This document shows, in pieces, positions 8,644 to 17,238 of a stretch of DNA of 64,000 nt. Position numbers and translations under genes: made by a program. The DNA is taken from NCBI GenBank assembly GCA_016125215.1, contig WGMF01000028.1, forward strand, positions 1 through 64,000, in the 5' to 3' direction. Numbering within the stretch: the first letter of the stretch is position 1; each line of letters begins with the position of its first letter. Origin of the DNA: Phycisphaera sp. GTDB taxonomy: Bacteria; Planctomycetota; Phycisphaerae; Phycisphaerales; Phycisphaeraceae. The notes under the pieces are model-generated. The model had not been told where the DNA came from. It did no database searches and worked only from the letters and a program-made list of their open reading frames with translations.

Positions 8644-9590
8644 GCCGCTCCTGTCATCGGGATCGCCCTGGGGTATGCCCGGGCGATTTTGTCCGATATT
8701 GTGCGGGAATCCAAGCCATATTCGGTCCGTGCCTCTGTTTGACCGCCCGCGGTGTCGAGGTAGTGATCCGCTGTCCCGAAGCGGAGTAGTTTCGCGTGAT
8801 GCCGGTTGGATTGATCCACAAGCCATTCACTGACGACGCCACCCATACCTCCCAGCAGGCTGTGCTCTTCGAGCGTGGCAACCAGTCGGAAGGATGAAAA
8901 CAATCTATCAAGCGTGCCGTGATCCATGGGTTTGATCGATGGGCAACTCACAACCTCACATGTCAATCCTGTATGCTCGAGCTGGTTCGCAACTTCGATG
9001 GCAAGTGGTGCAATGACACCGGTCACCATTATTGCTACATCCCGACCTTGGCGTAATGGATAGGCCTTGCCGATCTCGAAATCCAAGGGGTCGGTGTGGA
9101 CCGACTGTTCACCTTTCTTTCCCAGACGGATATAGATCGCCCCGTCGTGTGAGAGGGTGACGGGTAGCATAGCACGGAGTTCTGCCACGTCCGCCGGGCA
9201 GAGCACGGCCATGTTCGGGAGCACCCGCATGTGGGCAATGTCTTCACAAGACTCATGGGTTGCCCCGAGTTCCGCGTAGCACAAGCCCGATCCTACCCCG
9301 ACTAATACAACAGGTTGACGGTGATAGCAAAGATCGACACGGACCTGCTCGAGGCATCGGGTGGTGATGAAAGGCGCAATGGTATAGCAATAAGGACGCA
9401 ATCCAGACATGGCCATACCCGCGGCCATGCTCACCATATTGGCCTCAGCGATACCACAGTTATAGAAGCGTTCGGGGAACTGATCTTTGAATTCATCGAA
9501 CAAACGGTTGCCGATGTCACCCATGAGCAGCACCACGCGCTCATCGCGGGCGGCCAGCTCAACCATCGCTTTGGAGAAGGCGTTTCTCAC
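8640..9590 (-). CDS. transketolase, C-terminal subunit
   Basis: 316 residues covering the pyrimidine-binding and C-terminal domains of a split transketolase. The segment YNCGIAEANMVSMAAGMA contains the glutamate that activates thiamine diphosphate, and the C-terminal domain includes LATLEEHSLLGGMG. It is coupled by a GTGA overlap to the N-terminal subunit gene directly upstream. Split transketolases occur in central metabolism of some bacteria and in glycan or secondary-metabolite clusters; placement inside a nucleotide-sugar operon favours a dedicated role, such as C2 transfer onto a sugar or supply of sedoheptulose 7-phosphate. Confidence 0.88.
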   Translation of the reverse strand: MRNAFSKAMVELAARDERVVLLMGDIGNRLFDEFKDQFPERFYNCGIAEANMVSMAAGMAMSGLRPYCYTIAPFITTRCLEQVRVDLCYHRQPVVLVGVGSGLCYAELGATHESCEDIAHMRVLPNMAVLCPADVAELRAMLPVTLSHDGAIYIRLGKKGEQSVHTDPLDFEIGKAYPLRQGRDVAIMVTGVIAPLAIEVANQLEHTGLTCEVVSCPSIKPMDHGTLDRLFSSFRLVATLEEHSLLGGMGGVVSEWLVDQSNRHHAKLLRFGTADHYLDTAGGQTEARTEYGLDSRTISDKIARAYPRAIPMTGAA

Positions 9591-10450
9591 GCTTTTTCAA
9601 GCTCCTGGATCGCCATCTGGCACTCGCGTTCGTCGGGGACCCGGTAGTGCCAGTTGTTGTCGTCTTCCATAAAGCTCACGCCTCTGCCCTTGGTCGTGTG
9701 TGCGATGATCGCCACCGGTTGATCGTCTTGTTGAAGCCAGAGCGCGTCGATGAGCCCCGCGATGTCGTGGCCATCAACCTCGACACCGTGCCAGCCAAAA
9801 CTCTGCCATTTTTCGCGAAGGGGTGACAATGACAGGATATCCTGACTACGGCCTGTGCCCTGCCATTTGTTGTAGTCCACAACCACCGTCAGGTTGGCAA
9901 GCTTTGCGGAGGGTGCAAACATGGCCGCTTCCCATACGGAGCCTTCGTTGCATTCCCCGTCACCCATCACCACGACCACCCGGTGGTCGATCTTTTTGAT
10001 CCGACCGGCCAGAGCCATGCCCACACCAAGCGACAGGCCGTGCCCGAGCGATCCGGTTGCCGCCTCGACACCGGGCACCGCAAATGGGATCGGCTGTTCG
10101 GCAAGTCTGCCGCCGTGCCTGCCGAAGGATTCGAGTTCTTTCACAGGGAAGAATCCCCTGTGCGCCAAGACGGCGTAGAGCGCCGAGGCCGCGTGACCTT
10201 TGCTGAAAACAAGCCTGTCTCTTGCGGGGTCACGTGGGTGTTGCGGATCGATCCGTAAGACGCCCCAATAAGCCGCGGTGAGGATATCGATGCACGACAG
10301 AGCCGAGGCCAAGTGCGGCGCACGGGCTTTGAAGGACATACCCACCACTTCACGGCGTAGTGTGAGGGCGATCTGCGTGAGGTCGCCTACCGCCTGACGC
10401 GCGAGTCGCAGCGGGGTGTGGCTGGGATCAAGGGGAGACGCGGCGCTCAC
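9587..10450 (-). CDS. transketolase, N-terminal subunit
   Basis: 287 residues with the diphosphate-binding half of transketolase: KGHAASALYAVLAHRG near the N-terminus, GSLGHGLSLGVGMA, and the thiamine-diphosphate motif VVMGDGECNEGSVWEAAMFA ending in a VVDYNKWQGTG helix. With the next gene it makes one complete enzyme. The start is GTG 10450, overlapping the upstream epimerase stop as GTGA. No other pentose phosphate genes are present in the window, which argues for a pathway-specific copy. Confidence 0.88.
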   Translation of the reverse strand: MSAASPLDPSHTPLRLARQAVGDLTQIALTLRREVVGMSFKARAPHLASALSCIDILTAAYWGVLRIDPQHPRDPARDRLVFSKGHAASALYAVLAHRGFFPVKELESFGRHGGRLAEQPIPFAVPGVEAATGSLGHGLSLGVGMALAGRIKKIDHRVVVVMGDGECNEGSVWEAAMFAPSAKLANLTVVVDYNKWQGTGRSQDILSLSPLREKWQSFGWHGVEVDGHDIAGLIDALWLQQDDQPVAIIAHTTKGRGVSFMEDDNNWHYRVPDERECQMAIQELEKA

Positions 10451-11508
10451 GCGGCCACCCCCTTGTCCACACCTTGCAAATCGATCAGGCCTGCCTGGAC
10501 TTTCTGCATGGTCTTGATGTTGGAGTATTTTGTATTCACAAGCGCATCGGCGATTTTGCCGGCGCGGAACGCCTGCGTCAGGCTGCGCACAGCGTCTTCG
10601 ATGCCGTGCGCCGGAACAAACCCCAGTTCATCCGCGATCTTGCGGGAGGAGATGTGGTACGACCGGTGGTCGTCCGTGGGTGTGGTAACGATGTCGATCG
10701 GGCCCATGTCGGGCAATTCCTGTTGCACGACACCACGGACCATCTCGGCGATCTGTGCCACGCTGTGGTTCTGGTAGCCCGCGTTGAACACCTTGCCCGC
10801 GATGCGCTCGTCCGCATGACCGAGCAGGCGGACGTAGAGGTCGGTGATATCATCGATGTGGATGTTGGGACGGAGTTGGTCTCCGCCGAACACGGTGATC
10901 TTTCGGCGTTCGATTGCGTGGGCGGTGAGGATGTTGACGGTGAGGTCCAGCCTGAGGCGGGGCGAGTAGCCACAGACCGTTGCCGGCCTGATGATGACGG
11001 GCACAAAGTCGTTGCTCCGCTGCTCCAGAAGAATCGGCTCACAGAGCGCCTTGAATCGGCTGTAGTCCGTGAGAGGTCGCAGGGCGTGCGTCTCATCGAC
11101 GTCGGGCTCATCGCTCAAGCCATAGACACTCGACGACGAGGCGTAGATGAACCGCCTGACCCCCGCGAGTTTGGAGAGTTGCACGAGCGGCGCGAAGGCG
11201 TCGAGGTTGACACTGCGGGTCAGTGCGGGGTTGAGCTCGGCGCTGGGGTCGTTGGAGATGCACGCAAGATGGATAACCGCGTCGCATCCGCGCAGGAGCC
11301 GTGCGAGGAGGTTTCGGTCACGGATATCGCCCTTGTGCTCTTCGAGGTTGGGGTGGCCCTTGACCTGATCGAGCACGTCGCTGCCGAAGATATACCAATC
11401 GAGCACGCGGACCTTCAGGCCCGCGTCGAGGAGCTTAGGCACTAGCACGGCGCCGACGTACCCCGCCCCGCCTGTCACGAGCACGCGATTGAACGATCTG
11501 GTTCCCAT
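10447..11508 (-). CDS. NAD-dependent sugar epimerase/dehydratase
   Basis: 353 residues of the extended SDR family. Cofactor motif VTGGAGYVGAVL is at residues 10-22, the catalytic serine region is RFIYASSSSVYG and YxxxK is DYSRFKALCEP. It resembles GalE-like C4 epimerases and, given the heptose-type genes upstream, could act on an NDP-heptose as HldD or WcaG-like enzymes do. The start overlaps the upstream SIS gene by 74 bp, which is long, yet the cofactor motif requires a start within the first eight codons, so the overlap appears genuine. Confidence 0.85.
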   Translation of the reverse strand: MGTRSFNRVLVTGGAGYVGAVLVPKLLDAGLKVRVLDWYIFGSDVLDQVKGHPNLEEHKGDIRDRNLLARLLRGCDAVIHLACISNDPSAELNPALTRSVNLDAFAPLVQLSKLAGVRRFIYASSSSVYGLSDEPDVDETHALRPLTDYSRFKALCEPILLEQRSNDFVPVIIRPATVCGYSPRLRLDLTVNILTAHAIERRKITVFGGDQLRPNIHIDDITDLYVRLLGHADERIAGKVFNAGYQNHSVAQIAEMVRGVVQQELPDMGPIDIVTTPTDDHRSYHISSRKIADELGFVPAHGIEDAVRSLTQAFRAGKIADALVNTKYSNIKTMQKVQAGLIDLQGVDKGVAA

Positions 11509-12112
11509 CCTTGGTTACCTCTGTGTGTTGGGTTTGGTTGGAGACGGCCGCCATCGCGGCATCGGAGATATAGTGAGCGATGACCGAGTGCGCCAGTTCG
11601 ACATAGCCGTATTGAGACGACGGGATATAGAAGTTCAGGTCGCCCCTTTGGCGTAAAGGGTTGTCTTTGGCAAAGCCCGAGAGGGTGATGATCCTGCAAC
11701 CCGCCGAGGCCGCGGCGGCCACCGCGCGGAGGATGTTCTCCGAGCGACCCGAGCTGCTGATGGCAATCAATACATCGCCGGGCTCGGCCCACTGTTCGAT
11801 GCCGAACTCGTAAGCGCGTTCGTATCCCTCGTCGTTGGTCAGTGCGGTGAGCAGGGAGGGTTCGGTGAAAACCATCGAGCGCAGGCCCACGGCCTTGGAC
11901 AGGTCGTTGTGCAGGTGGGATGCGATCGCCGCGCTGCCGCCGTTGCCGATGACCAAAGCCTTACCCGACTCCAGACGCGTGGAGAGCAGGGTTTCCACGG
12001 CTTGCTGGGCACCACGGTCAAAACTCAATTGGGTCTTGCCCACGCCGGTGACTACCGATCCGCGGAGCAGTCGGGCCAATTCATCACAATATCCCACAGC
12101 GCTTAGAGTCAT
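11435..12112 (-). CDS. SIS-domain sugar isomerase (GmhA-like)
   Basis: 225 residues with a single SIS domain: GKALVIGNGGSAAIASHL is the phosphosugar loop of the GmhA/DiaA group and AISSSGRSENILRAV is the second conserved serine-rich loop. GmhA converts sedoheptulose 7-phosphate to D-glycero-D-manno-heptose 7-phosphate. The HldE-like gene directly upstream supports a heptose-type pathway. The last 25 residues are Arg-rich and are the shifted reading of the next gene, so the C-terminal tail is probably not structured. DiaA-like roles are less likely in this context. Confidence 0.8.
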   Translation of the reverse strand: MTLSAVGYCDELARLLRGSVVTGVGKTQLSFDRGAQQAVETLLSTRLESGKALVIGNGGSAAIASHLHNDLSKAVGLRSMVFTEPSLLTALTNDEGYERAYEFGIEQWAEPGDVLIAISSSGRSENILRAVAAAASAGCRIITLSGFAKDNPLRQRGDLNFYIPSSQYGYVELAHSVIAHYISDAAMAAVSNQTQHTEVTKDGNQIVQSRARDRRGGVRRRRASA

Positions 12113-12131
12113 AGTTCAGTTTGGTCCGGTG

Positions 12132-13730
12132 TTACTTGAGCAGGCACTCGACGTGTTTCATAAGGGGCACGCGTTGGAGGTATCGGCTGTGACCCACGGT
12201 AGCCACGGCCTCGGCGCCGGCGGCGTTGCCCAGGAGTCCGACGACCTCCATCGGGGCGTTTTGCGCCACACAAAGCCCCGCGACGGAGATGAACGTATCC
12301 CCCGCGCCCATGCGGTCTTTGACGGTTTGTGCCACGGCGGGGACATGCGAATAACCTTGCGTTTGATTGAAACACAAGCAACCGTGCGATCCGCGTGTGA
12401 CGATGATATTGGGGCAGTTGAGCTTACTGGAAACGCCTTTGACAAGGGCTTCGAGGTCGCCCTCACGGTCACGGGCCTCAAGGCGGATTTCGTTTTCGGC
12501 AACGCAGACCAGGTCTGCCCGCGGGTACTTGGAGATCGCGTGATAGCCCAGGTTTCCAGCGTTGGATTGGGCGTTGACGACCAGGAATCGCGACTTCTTT
12601 GTGATGAGGTCGACCACGGCGGGGCTGAGCATACCGTGGCCGAAGTCGACGACAATGACCACGTCGTGAAGGGGGATTTCATTCTCAAGGCAGGTATATA
12701 GGCTTGACTCGCATTCCGGATCGAGCGGGCTGTCGTTGCAGTCATAGACCTCAAAGAGTTTCTGGAAGAAGTAGCCATCGATAAACCGACGTTTGACGAT
12801 GGTAGGGCCTGTGGATCGGGAGATCAGTTTAGCGTGGACGGACTTGACCAGACGATCGCGGATGAAGGATTGCTTGTCCGCGTTTTGGCCCAGGACGCTG
12901 ACAACCGAGGTTATTCCAGCGAAATCGGCGACGTGATTGGCCACCGCCAGGATCCCCCCGGCAAATTGTTCGGAGGATTGTTGTTTGACGACGAGGACCG
13001 GCTCCTTGGAGCTTTTACCGATCGCGCGGCAGTAGACGTATTCATCGATGATCGTCTCCCCGATGACGAGGACGGAGAGTTTAGAGGCGTTATTGAGGTA
13101 TTGCAATACCGAGTCGATCGGGTGTCTTTGCGAAAACTGGCGGAGATAGGTAGTGGTTTCTTCGGGGAGTTGGCTCAGGTAGCGGTTGATGAGGTTGGAG
13201 GAGCTGAAGACCTCGTCGTCGGTGAAGGCTAGTTGTCCGCCGACGGACTCGACGGCCTGGCGTTCGATGACGATGTGTCCGGTGTGGTCGGCGTTGTCTT
13301 TCCTGAACTCGGAGCCTTTGACGAAGAAGTTGGGCTTGAGGCGTTGGATGGTCTGGACCGCGGAGGGCGAGTCGTTGATGGCGACGTAATCGACGCAGGC
13401 CAGGGCGGCCAGGGCGTGGGCGCGGAGTTGTTCGGGGAAGGCGGGTCGGCCGGGGCCCTTGTTGACAAAGCGGTCGGGCGTGAGGGTGACGACGAGCGTT
13501 CCACCGAGTTTTTTGGCGGATTCGAGGTGTTTGATGTGGCCGACGTGGAGCAGGTCGAACACACCGTGGCAGTGGATGATCGGCTTGCCGTTGCGTGTGG
13601 CGGACACACGCTGGATCAAGGTTTCGAGGGGCAGGATTTTCGATGACGAGAGCGATGATGTGGGCGCCACGGTTGAGCCGACGGCGTCTCGGGGGTTCGT
13701 GTGATCGGGATGGGTCGTGGTTTGAGACAA
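12132..13730 (-). CDS. bifunctional nucleotidyltransferase-sugar kinase, HldE-like with inverted domain order
   Basis: 532 residues. Residues about 45-175 form a cytidylyltransferase-like nucleotidyltransferase (HCHGVFDLLHVGHIKHLESA, with HVGH). Residues about 210-525 form a PfkB/ribokinase domain (FAGGILAVANHVADF, and the catalytic RMGAGDTFISVAG near the end). In HldE (RfaE) the kinase precedes the transferase; here the order is reversed. The predicted chemistry is phosphorylation of a sugar 7-phosphate at C1 and transfer of a nucleotide to it. The start appears to be TTG 13730, 24 bp after the preceding stop. It is the second gene of the run. Confidence 0.85.
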   Translation of the reverse strand: MSQTTTHPDHTNPRDAVGSTVAPTSSLSSSKILPLETLIQRVSATRNGKPIIHCHGVFDLLHVGHIKHLESAKKLGGTLVVTLTPDRFVNKGPGRPAFPEQLRAHALAALACVDYVAINDSPSAVQTIQRLKPNFFVKGSEFRKDNADHTGHIVIERQAVESVGGQLAFTDDEVFSSSNLINRYLSQLPEETTTYLRQFSQRHPIDSVLQYLNNASKLSVLVIGETIIDEYVYCRAIGKSSKEPVLVVKQQSSEQFAGGILAVANHVADFAGITSVVSVLGQNADKQSFIRDRLVKSVHAKLISRSTGPTIVKRRFIDGYFFQKLFEVYDCNDSPLDPECESSLYTCLENEIPLHDVVIVVDFGHGMLSPAVVDLITKKSRFLVVNAQSNAGNLGYHAISKYPRADLVCVAENEIRLEARDREGDLEALVKGVSSKLNCPNIIVTRGSHGCLCFNQTQGYSHVPAVAQTVKDRMGAGDTFISVAGLCVAQNAPMEVVGLLGNAAGAEAVATVGHSRYLQRVPLMKHVECLLK

Positions 13731-13754
13731 GGGCGATACCCGTGTTTGAGCGGA

Positions 13755-16106
13755 TCAGGCGGATTGAGCGTCGTAAGAGGGCAGCGATGCGAAGCGGCAT
13801 TCGCACGACTGGCGCATGAGTTTGAGCAGTCGCTGAGCGGTTTGTTGGGCGGTCAGATGGTTACGGATAAATTGTGTTTGTTCGGTCTGGATTTCCCTGC
13901 GCAGGTCGGGGGATTGGATATATCTTTCGATGAGGTAGTTGATGTTGTCGCTGTCGTTGAAGGCGATCTCACCCAGGCGTGGGAGCAGGGGTTGCTCGGG
14001 TTGGACGAGGCCGGCGTTTTCGTAGCTTCTGACCTGTCGCACCACGTCGGGTTTGTGAGAATAGCCGATGTTTTGAGCCTGTTTGAGGGAGGCCTGCCAC
14101 CGGCGCTGGTCCTGGGGGTCCAGGAGCGACAAGAGTTCCTCGTCGGTCCGGGCGGTGTTGAACGGTGTCTGGGCAAGGGTTGTGGAGAGGTCGCAGAGCA
14201 GGTTGTGGGAGGAGTGGTCCCGGACGAGAAAAAAGGCCCCCGCGGAAAGTCCCGAGAGCAGGCGTACGTGGGAAATGCAGGGATAAGGTTCGAGGTTGAA
14301 GGTGATTTTTGCAGACCTGACGAGGCGGTAGAGGTCGGGACCGTTGGCCACAGGGCCGCGCGCGTAGCGTGCAAAGCGCGGGTGTTGTTCCCAGCCGTTG
14401 CCGTGGATGGCCAGGTTGAGGTTCATGCGGTCGGCGATGTCGGCGGCCCAGTCCAGGGACTGCTGACGGTAGAGCGTGATGTTGAGCGGGTTCCACAGCG
14501 CGAGGGTGATGCGTCGCCGGGTGTGGGGGTCGAGTTGGACGCCGAGCTTGCGTGCGTGCTGGTCGATGAGCAGCGCCAGGTCGTGCAACGAGGGGACGCA
14601 CCCCGTGGGAGTGGTGTATCGGTCGAGTACCGCGTGTGTGAGCGAAGCGATCAGGGGTTTGAATTCGTCGGACGCGCTGTCGATCAGTCGCTGGGCCAGG
14701 ATTGGCGGATCGCCTGAGACGTGTGAGATGTAGAGCAGGTCGGGCCCGTCCTGGGGTTGGTTGTCGAGTTGGGCGATCTGGTCTTCATCGAGGCAGGGCG
14801 CAAACATCATGGGCGCATCGAGCGTGCGTTGGGCGGGGTAGCCCAGGTCGGCGATGAGCATCGGGGCACAGAAGGCGGCGACGAAGTCGTTGGGCCCGAG
14901 GGTGGAAGCGGATTGGGGCTGGGTGAGGTTGGGGAGGATGTCCTGGATGTAGCACAGGTGCGGGAGGTTTTCGGGAAGGAGGTTGCCCAGTGACGCGCGG
15001 GTGTGGTCGAATGTGACGAAGAGGTCGGGCTTGAACTCGTCGAGGGTTTTGAGGATGGCGGTGCTGGAGACACGGCTGTGGTTGTGGGGTTCGATGAGTG
15101 TGCGTGTCTGCCAGCCGATGCGTTGGAAGCCGATGGCCAGGTCACGGGTCGAGTGCTGGAGGACGGTGGTGAATCGTGAGGTGAGGAAACAGACACGGCC
15201 CGGTCGTGCGGTTGGGGGCGTGAGAAGCTGGACCAGAGCGGCTGTGGGCTGGGTTTCGTAGTAGGTTTTGACGCGCGAGGCGATGGATTTTTCGAGGCGC
15301 GAGCGGGCCTGGAGGGCGTGCTGGGCCCGGGCCTCGAAGGCGGGGCCTTGCGTGTGCTGCTGGATATGCACGACCGGCTCGGGGAGGTAGAGGTCGCTCA
15401 CGAGGGCGGATTCGAGTTGCTCGGCCCAGTCGTGCCCGATGTGCCAGTGGAATTCGGGGCTGGCGATGGGGCCGTCGGGTTGGCCCAGGTCGTGGAGCAT
15501 CATGCAGACGTTGAGCAACTCCGTGTCGGGCTCGACGATGTGGGTGACGGTCGTCTGGCCCATGGCCTGGACACGGCGGTCGCGTCCGAGTGCGGAGAGG
15601 AGGTAGCCGTCGCCGATGCCCAGCAGGGAGATGGGCAGGCCCTTGGCGCGGTAGGTTTCGACCTCGGCCAGAAGCTTGGGCAGGGCCTGGGACGGCTCGT
15701 TGCCCGGGGTGAGGCTCACGGGCCTGGTCGGGTCGAGCAGGTCGGCAATGGAGATGCCCCCCCGGGGTGTGGCGTAGATTTTGTAGCGCAGGGGCTTGAG
15801 GGTGGGGGTGATTCTGGAGAGAAGATTGGGCCTGTGGCGGGTCATGGCCGAAAGATTGCGGGCCAGTGTGAGGGTGACGGTCTGGTGCGTGTTGCGCTGC
15901 TCGACCGGACCAAGCAGGTCGACGATGCGTTGCCATTCGCCGGATTGAAAGAGGAGGGTGGCCAGCGTGTCGCGTTGATCGGGCTGGAGTGACGCGGTCA
16001 GTTGGTACCAGCGATTATCATCGCGCAGGGCATCGCTGACGCTGATGTGGGTGGGGACCAGGCGCTGTGGGGATGGATCGACTCGGACACCGGGCTTTTG
16101 CGTCAC
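13755..16106 (-). CDS. large CgeB-like glycosyltransferase
   Basis: 783 residues. The C-terminal half resembles the CgeB/Glyco_trans_1_2 group of GT-B glycosyltransferases (IHGNGWEQH, AKITFNLEPYP, HVRLLSGLSAGAFFLVRDH). The N-terminal half has a Rossmann-like LLGIGDGYLLSAL and VEPD pattern reminiscent of the DUF115/MAF glycosyltransferases that modify flagellin. No signal peptide or membrane segment is seen, so it is cytoplasmic. GTG 16106 follows AAAGG at a spacing of 7. It is the first gene of the leftward cluster and the only obvious glycosyltransferase in it, so it may attach the finished sugar to a protein or glycan. Confidence 0.65.
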   Translation of the reverse strand: MTQKPGVRVDPSPQRLVPTHISVSDALRDDNRWYQLTASLQPDQRDTLATLLFQSGEWQRIVDLLGPVEQRNTHQTVTLTLARNLSAMTRHRPNLLSRITPTLKPLRYKIYATPRGGISIADLLDPTRPVSLTPGNEPSQALPKLLAEVETYRAKGLPISLLGIGDGYLLSALGRDRRVQAMGQTTVTHIVEPDTELLNVCMMLHDLGQPDGPIASPEFHWHIGHDWAEQLESALVSDLYLPEPVVHIQQHTQGPAFEARAQHALQARSRLEKSIASRVKTYYETQPTAALVQLLTPPTARPGRVCFLTSRFTTVLQHSTRDLAIGFQRIGWQTRTLIEPHNHSRVSSTAILKTLDEFKPDLFVTFDHTRASLGNLLPENLPHLCYIQDILPNLTQPQSASTLGPNDFVAAFCAPMLIADLGYPAQRTLDAPMMFAPCLDEDQIAQLDNQPQDGPDLLYISHVSGDPPILAQRLIDSASDEFKPLIASLTHAVLDRYTTPTGCVPSLHDLALLIDQHARKLGVQLDPHTRRRITLALWNPLNITLYRQQSLDWAADIADRMNLNLAIHGNGWEQHPRFARYARGPVANGPDLYRLVRSAKITFNLEPYPCISHVRLLSGLSAGAFFLVRDHSSHNLLCDLSTTLAQTPFNTARTDEELLSLLDPQDQRRWQASLKQAQNIGYSHKPDVVRQVRSYENAGLVQPEQPLLPRLGEIAFNDSDNINYLIERYIQSPDLRREIQTEQTQFIRNHLTAQQTAQRLLKLMRQSCECRFASLPSYDAQSA

Positions 16107-16578
16107 GGCAAGGCCTTTCCGGGCAAAACGCGGGTTAACCTAGATCGTTATCGGGTGGTACGGAAAGCGGGGCTGAAAAAAGGGGTACGGGGGTTCTGTG
16201 ATGGGGTGGGCGATAAAATCATCGAGGATCGGCAATATTTGAAACCCACTGATCGTTATTTTATATTTTCATTCTTTGAATAGATTTATAATTATTTGTA
16301 CGCAATTCAGCCCCACCCCCGTGAATAGCCTTGCATCGCCCGCCGATGTAGTGGGGTTCACGCCGGTCGGACAGATGGGAATTGAAAATCGGTGTTAAAA
16401 TCGGCCCTTAAAACTACTCAAACGCCATTTGAATCAAGCCCCGTTTCCCCCTTGGCTCAACAGGCGCGTTGATGTCACACGCATCCACCGGTACTCTGTA
16501 TTGGACTTGGCCCAACGGCAGTCGGGGCAAACGCCTTCCAAACCCAACCACCCCACCCCTCTCACGGAGTGCAAAACC
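16107..16578. other. divergent intergenic region
   Basis: 472 bp between the start of the leftward sugar cluster and the histone-like gene. The centre (16240-16310) is AT-rich, unlike its surroundings, and holds the promoter described separately. No ORF with supporting features was found. No convincing promoter was found for the leftward cluster. Confidence 0.6.
16239..16267 (+). promoter_or_regulatory. sigma70-type promoter upstream of hc1
   Basis: TTGAAA at 16239-16244, a 17-bp spacer, then TATATT at 16262-16267. The predicted transcription start is near 16274, giving a leader of about 305 nt before the Hc1 start codon. A TATAAT at 16287-16292 has no matching -35 element. Confidence 0.5.
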
Positions 16579-16761
16579 ATGCTGGAAACATACGAACAAC
16601 TCAAGAAACTCGTTGAATCCATCGAAGACGACGTACGCAAAGCCGCAGGCGGCAACAAAGCGGCTGGCACCCGTGTCCGCAAGATGATGCAGGACATCAA
16701 AAACACCGCACAAGCTGTCCGCGTCAAGGTCCTCGAAACCCGGGAAACCACCGAAGAGTAA
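16579..16761 (+). CDS. histone H1-like protein Hc1 family, short form
   Basis: 60 residues matching the conserved N-terminal part of Hc1: a helical start (YEQLKKLVESIEDDVRKAA) followed by GNKAAGTRVRKMMQDIKN and a basic helix. Chlamydial Hc1 continues into a long Lys/Ala tail; this one stops after ETRETTEE, like the short forms of Bacteroidetes, and is not strongly basic at its end. It is expected to bind DNA in the nucleoid. ATG 16579 has GGAG 9 bases upstream; an upstream in-frame ATG at 16429 has no support. A GGAAG-rich tandem repeat begins right after the stop. Confidence 0.75.
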   Translation: MLETYEQLKKLVESIEDDVRKAAGGNKAAGTRVRKMMQDIKNTAQAVRVKVLETRETTEE

Positions 16762-16858
16762 CCCCCGGAAGTTAAAACCCCCGGAAGTAAAACCCCGGAA
16801 GTTAAAACCCCGGAAGTCAAAACCCCGGAAGTCAAAACTCCCGGAAGTTAAAAACCCC
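16762..16858 (+). repeat. tandem repeat CCCCGGAAGTTAAAA, six units
   Basis: Six imperfect 15-17-bp units of CCCCCGGAAGTYAAAA run directly from the Hc1 stop codon. The CCCGGAAG core recurs alone elsewhere (18655, 43495, 48299, 50173) and, on the complementary strand, in the MurJ linker near 36545-36606. It does not form an obvious hairpin. Confidence 0.9.
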
Positions 16859-17238
16859 GATTCTTGATGCCTCAGGGTGTCACGACCACGGCAGGTTGAA
16901 CCCCGGCTGTCCCGACAGACCCCGGCAAGCCCAGAGGCTGACAGTGCTCGGGGCCCACCGCCCCCTGATGGGGGTGAAAGGCCGTGGTTGAGCAACCCCA
17001 TCCACCGCGTGATCAATCCTGCTGTCGTGTGTCGGGCTCTCTACCCGTGAACACGATAAGCACGAATCGCGCTGTGCTGTTAACCTACTGCGCCGCCATC
17101 TTGCCAGCCGACCCGTGTGACCCTCGGCCGGTGCTGAAGTTTCAGGATCGACGGCGTATGTGTGCTTGAACCGTTGGACAGCAAATTTCCATCCGCACGG
17201 ACCGGACCGCCCCGTCAACCCTAAGTGAAAACCTGAAG
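16859..17238. other. intergenic region, nothing recognised
   Basis: 380 bp between the tandem repeat and the FabZ-like gene. No supported ORF, RNA or hairpin terminator was seen. Confidence 0.5.

Noticed and set aside
8644-8826. 61-residue N-terminal extension of the zinc dehydrogenase
   Set aside because: It overlaps the transketolase gene and has a composition unlike the enzyme; ATG 8643 forms a normal ATGA overlap.
10474-11445. 323-codon rightward frame opposite the epimerase gene
   Set aside because: Antisense shadow without recognisable motifs or a ribosome binding site.
13701-14717. Long rightward frame of 338 codons opposite the glycosyltransferase gene
   Set aside because: It mirrors a real gene with high GC and has no family motif; its residue content is typical of a reverse-strand shadow.
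16762-16858. Possible CRISPR array
   Set aside because: Units are 15-17 bp in tandem with no spacers; no cas genes are nearby.
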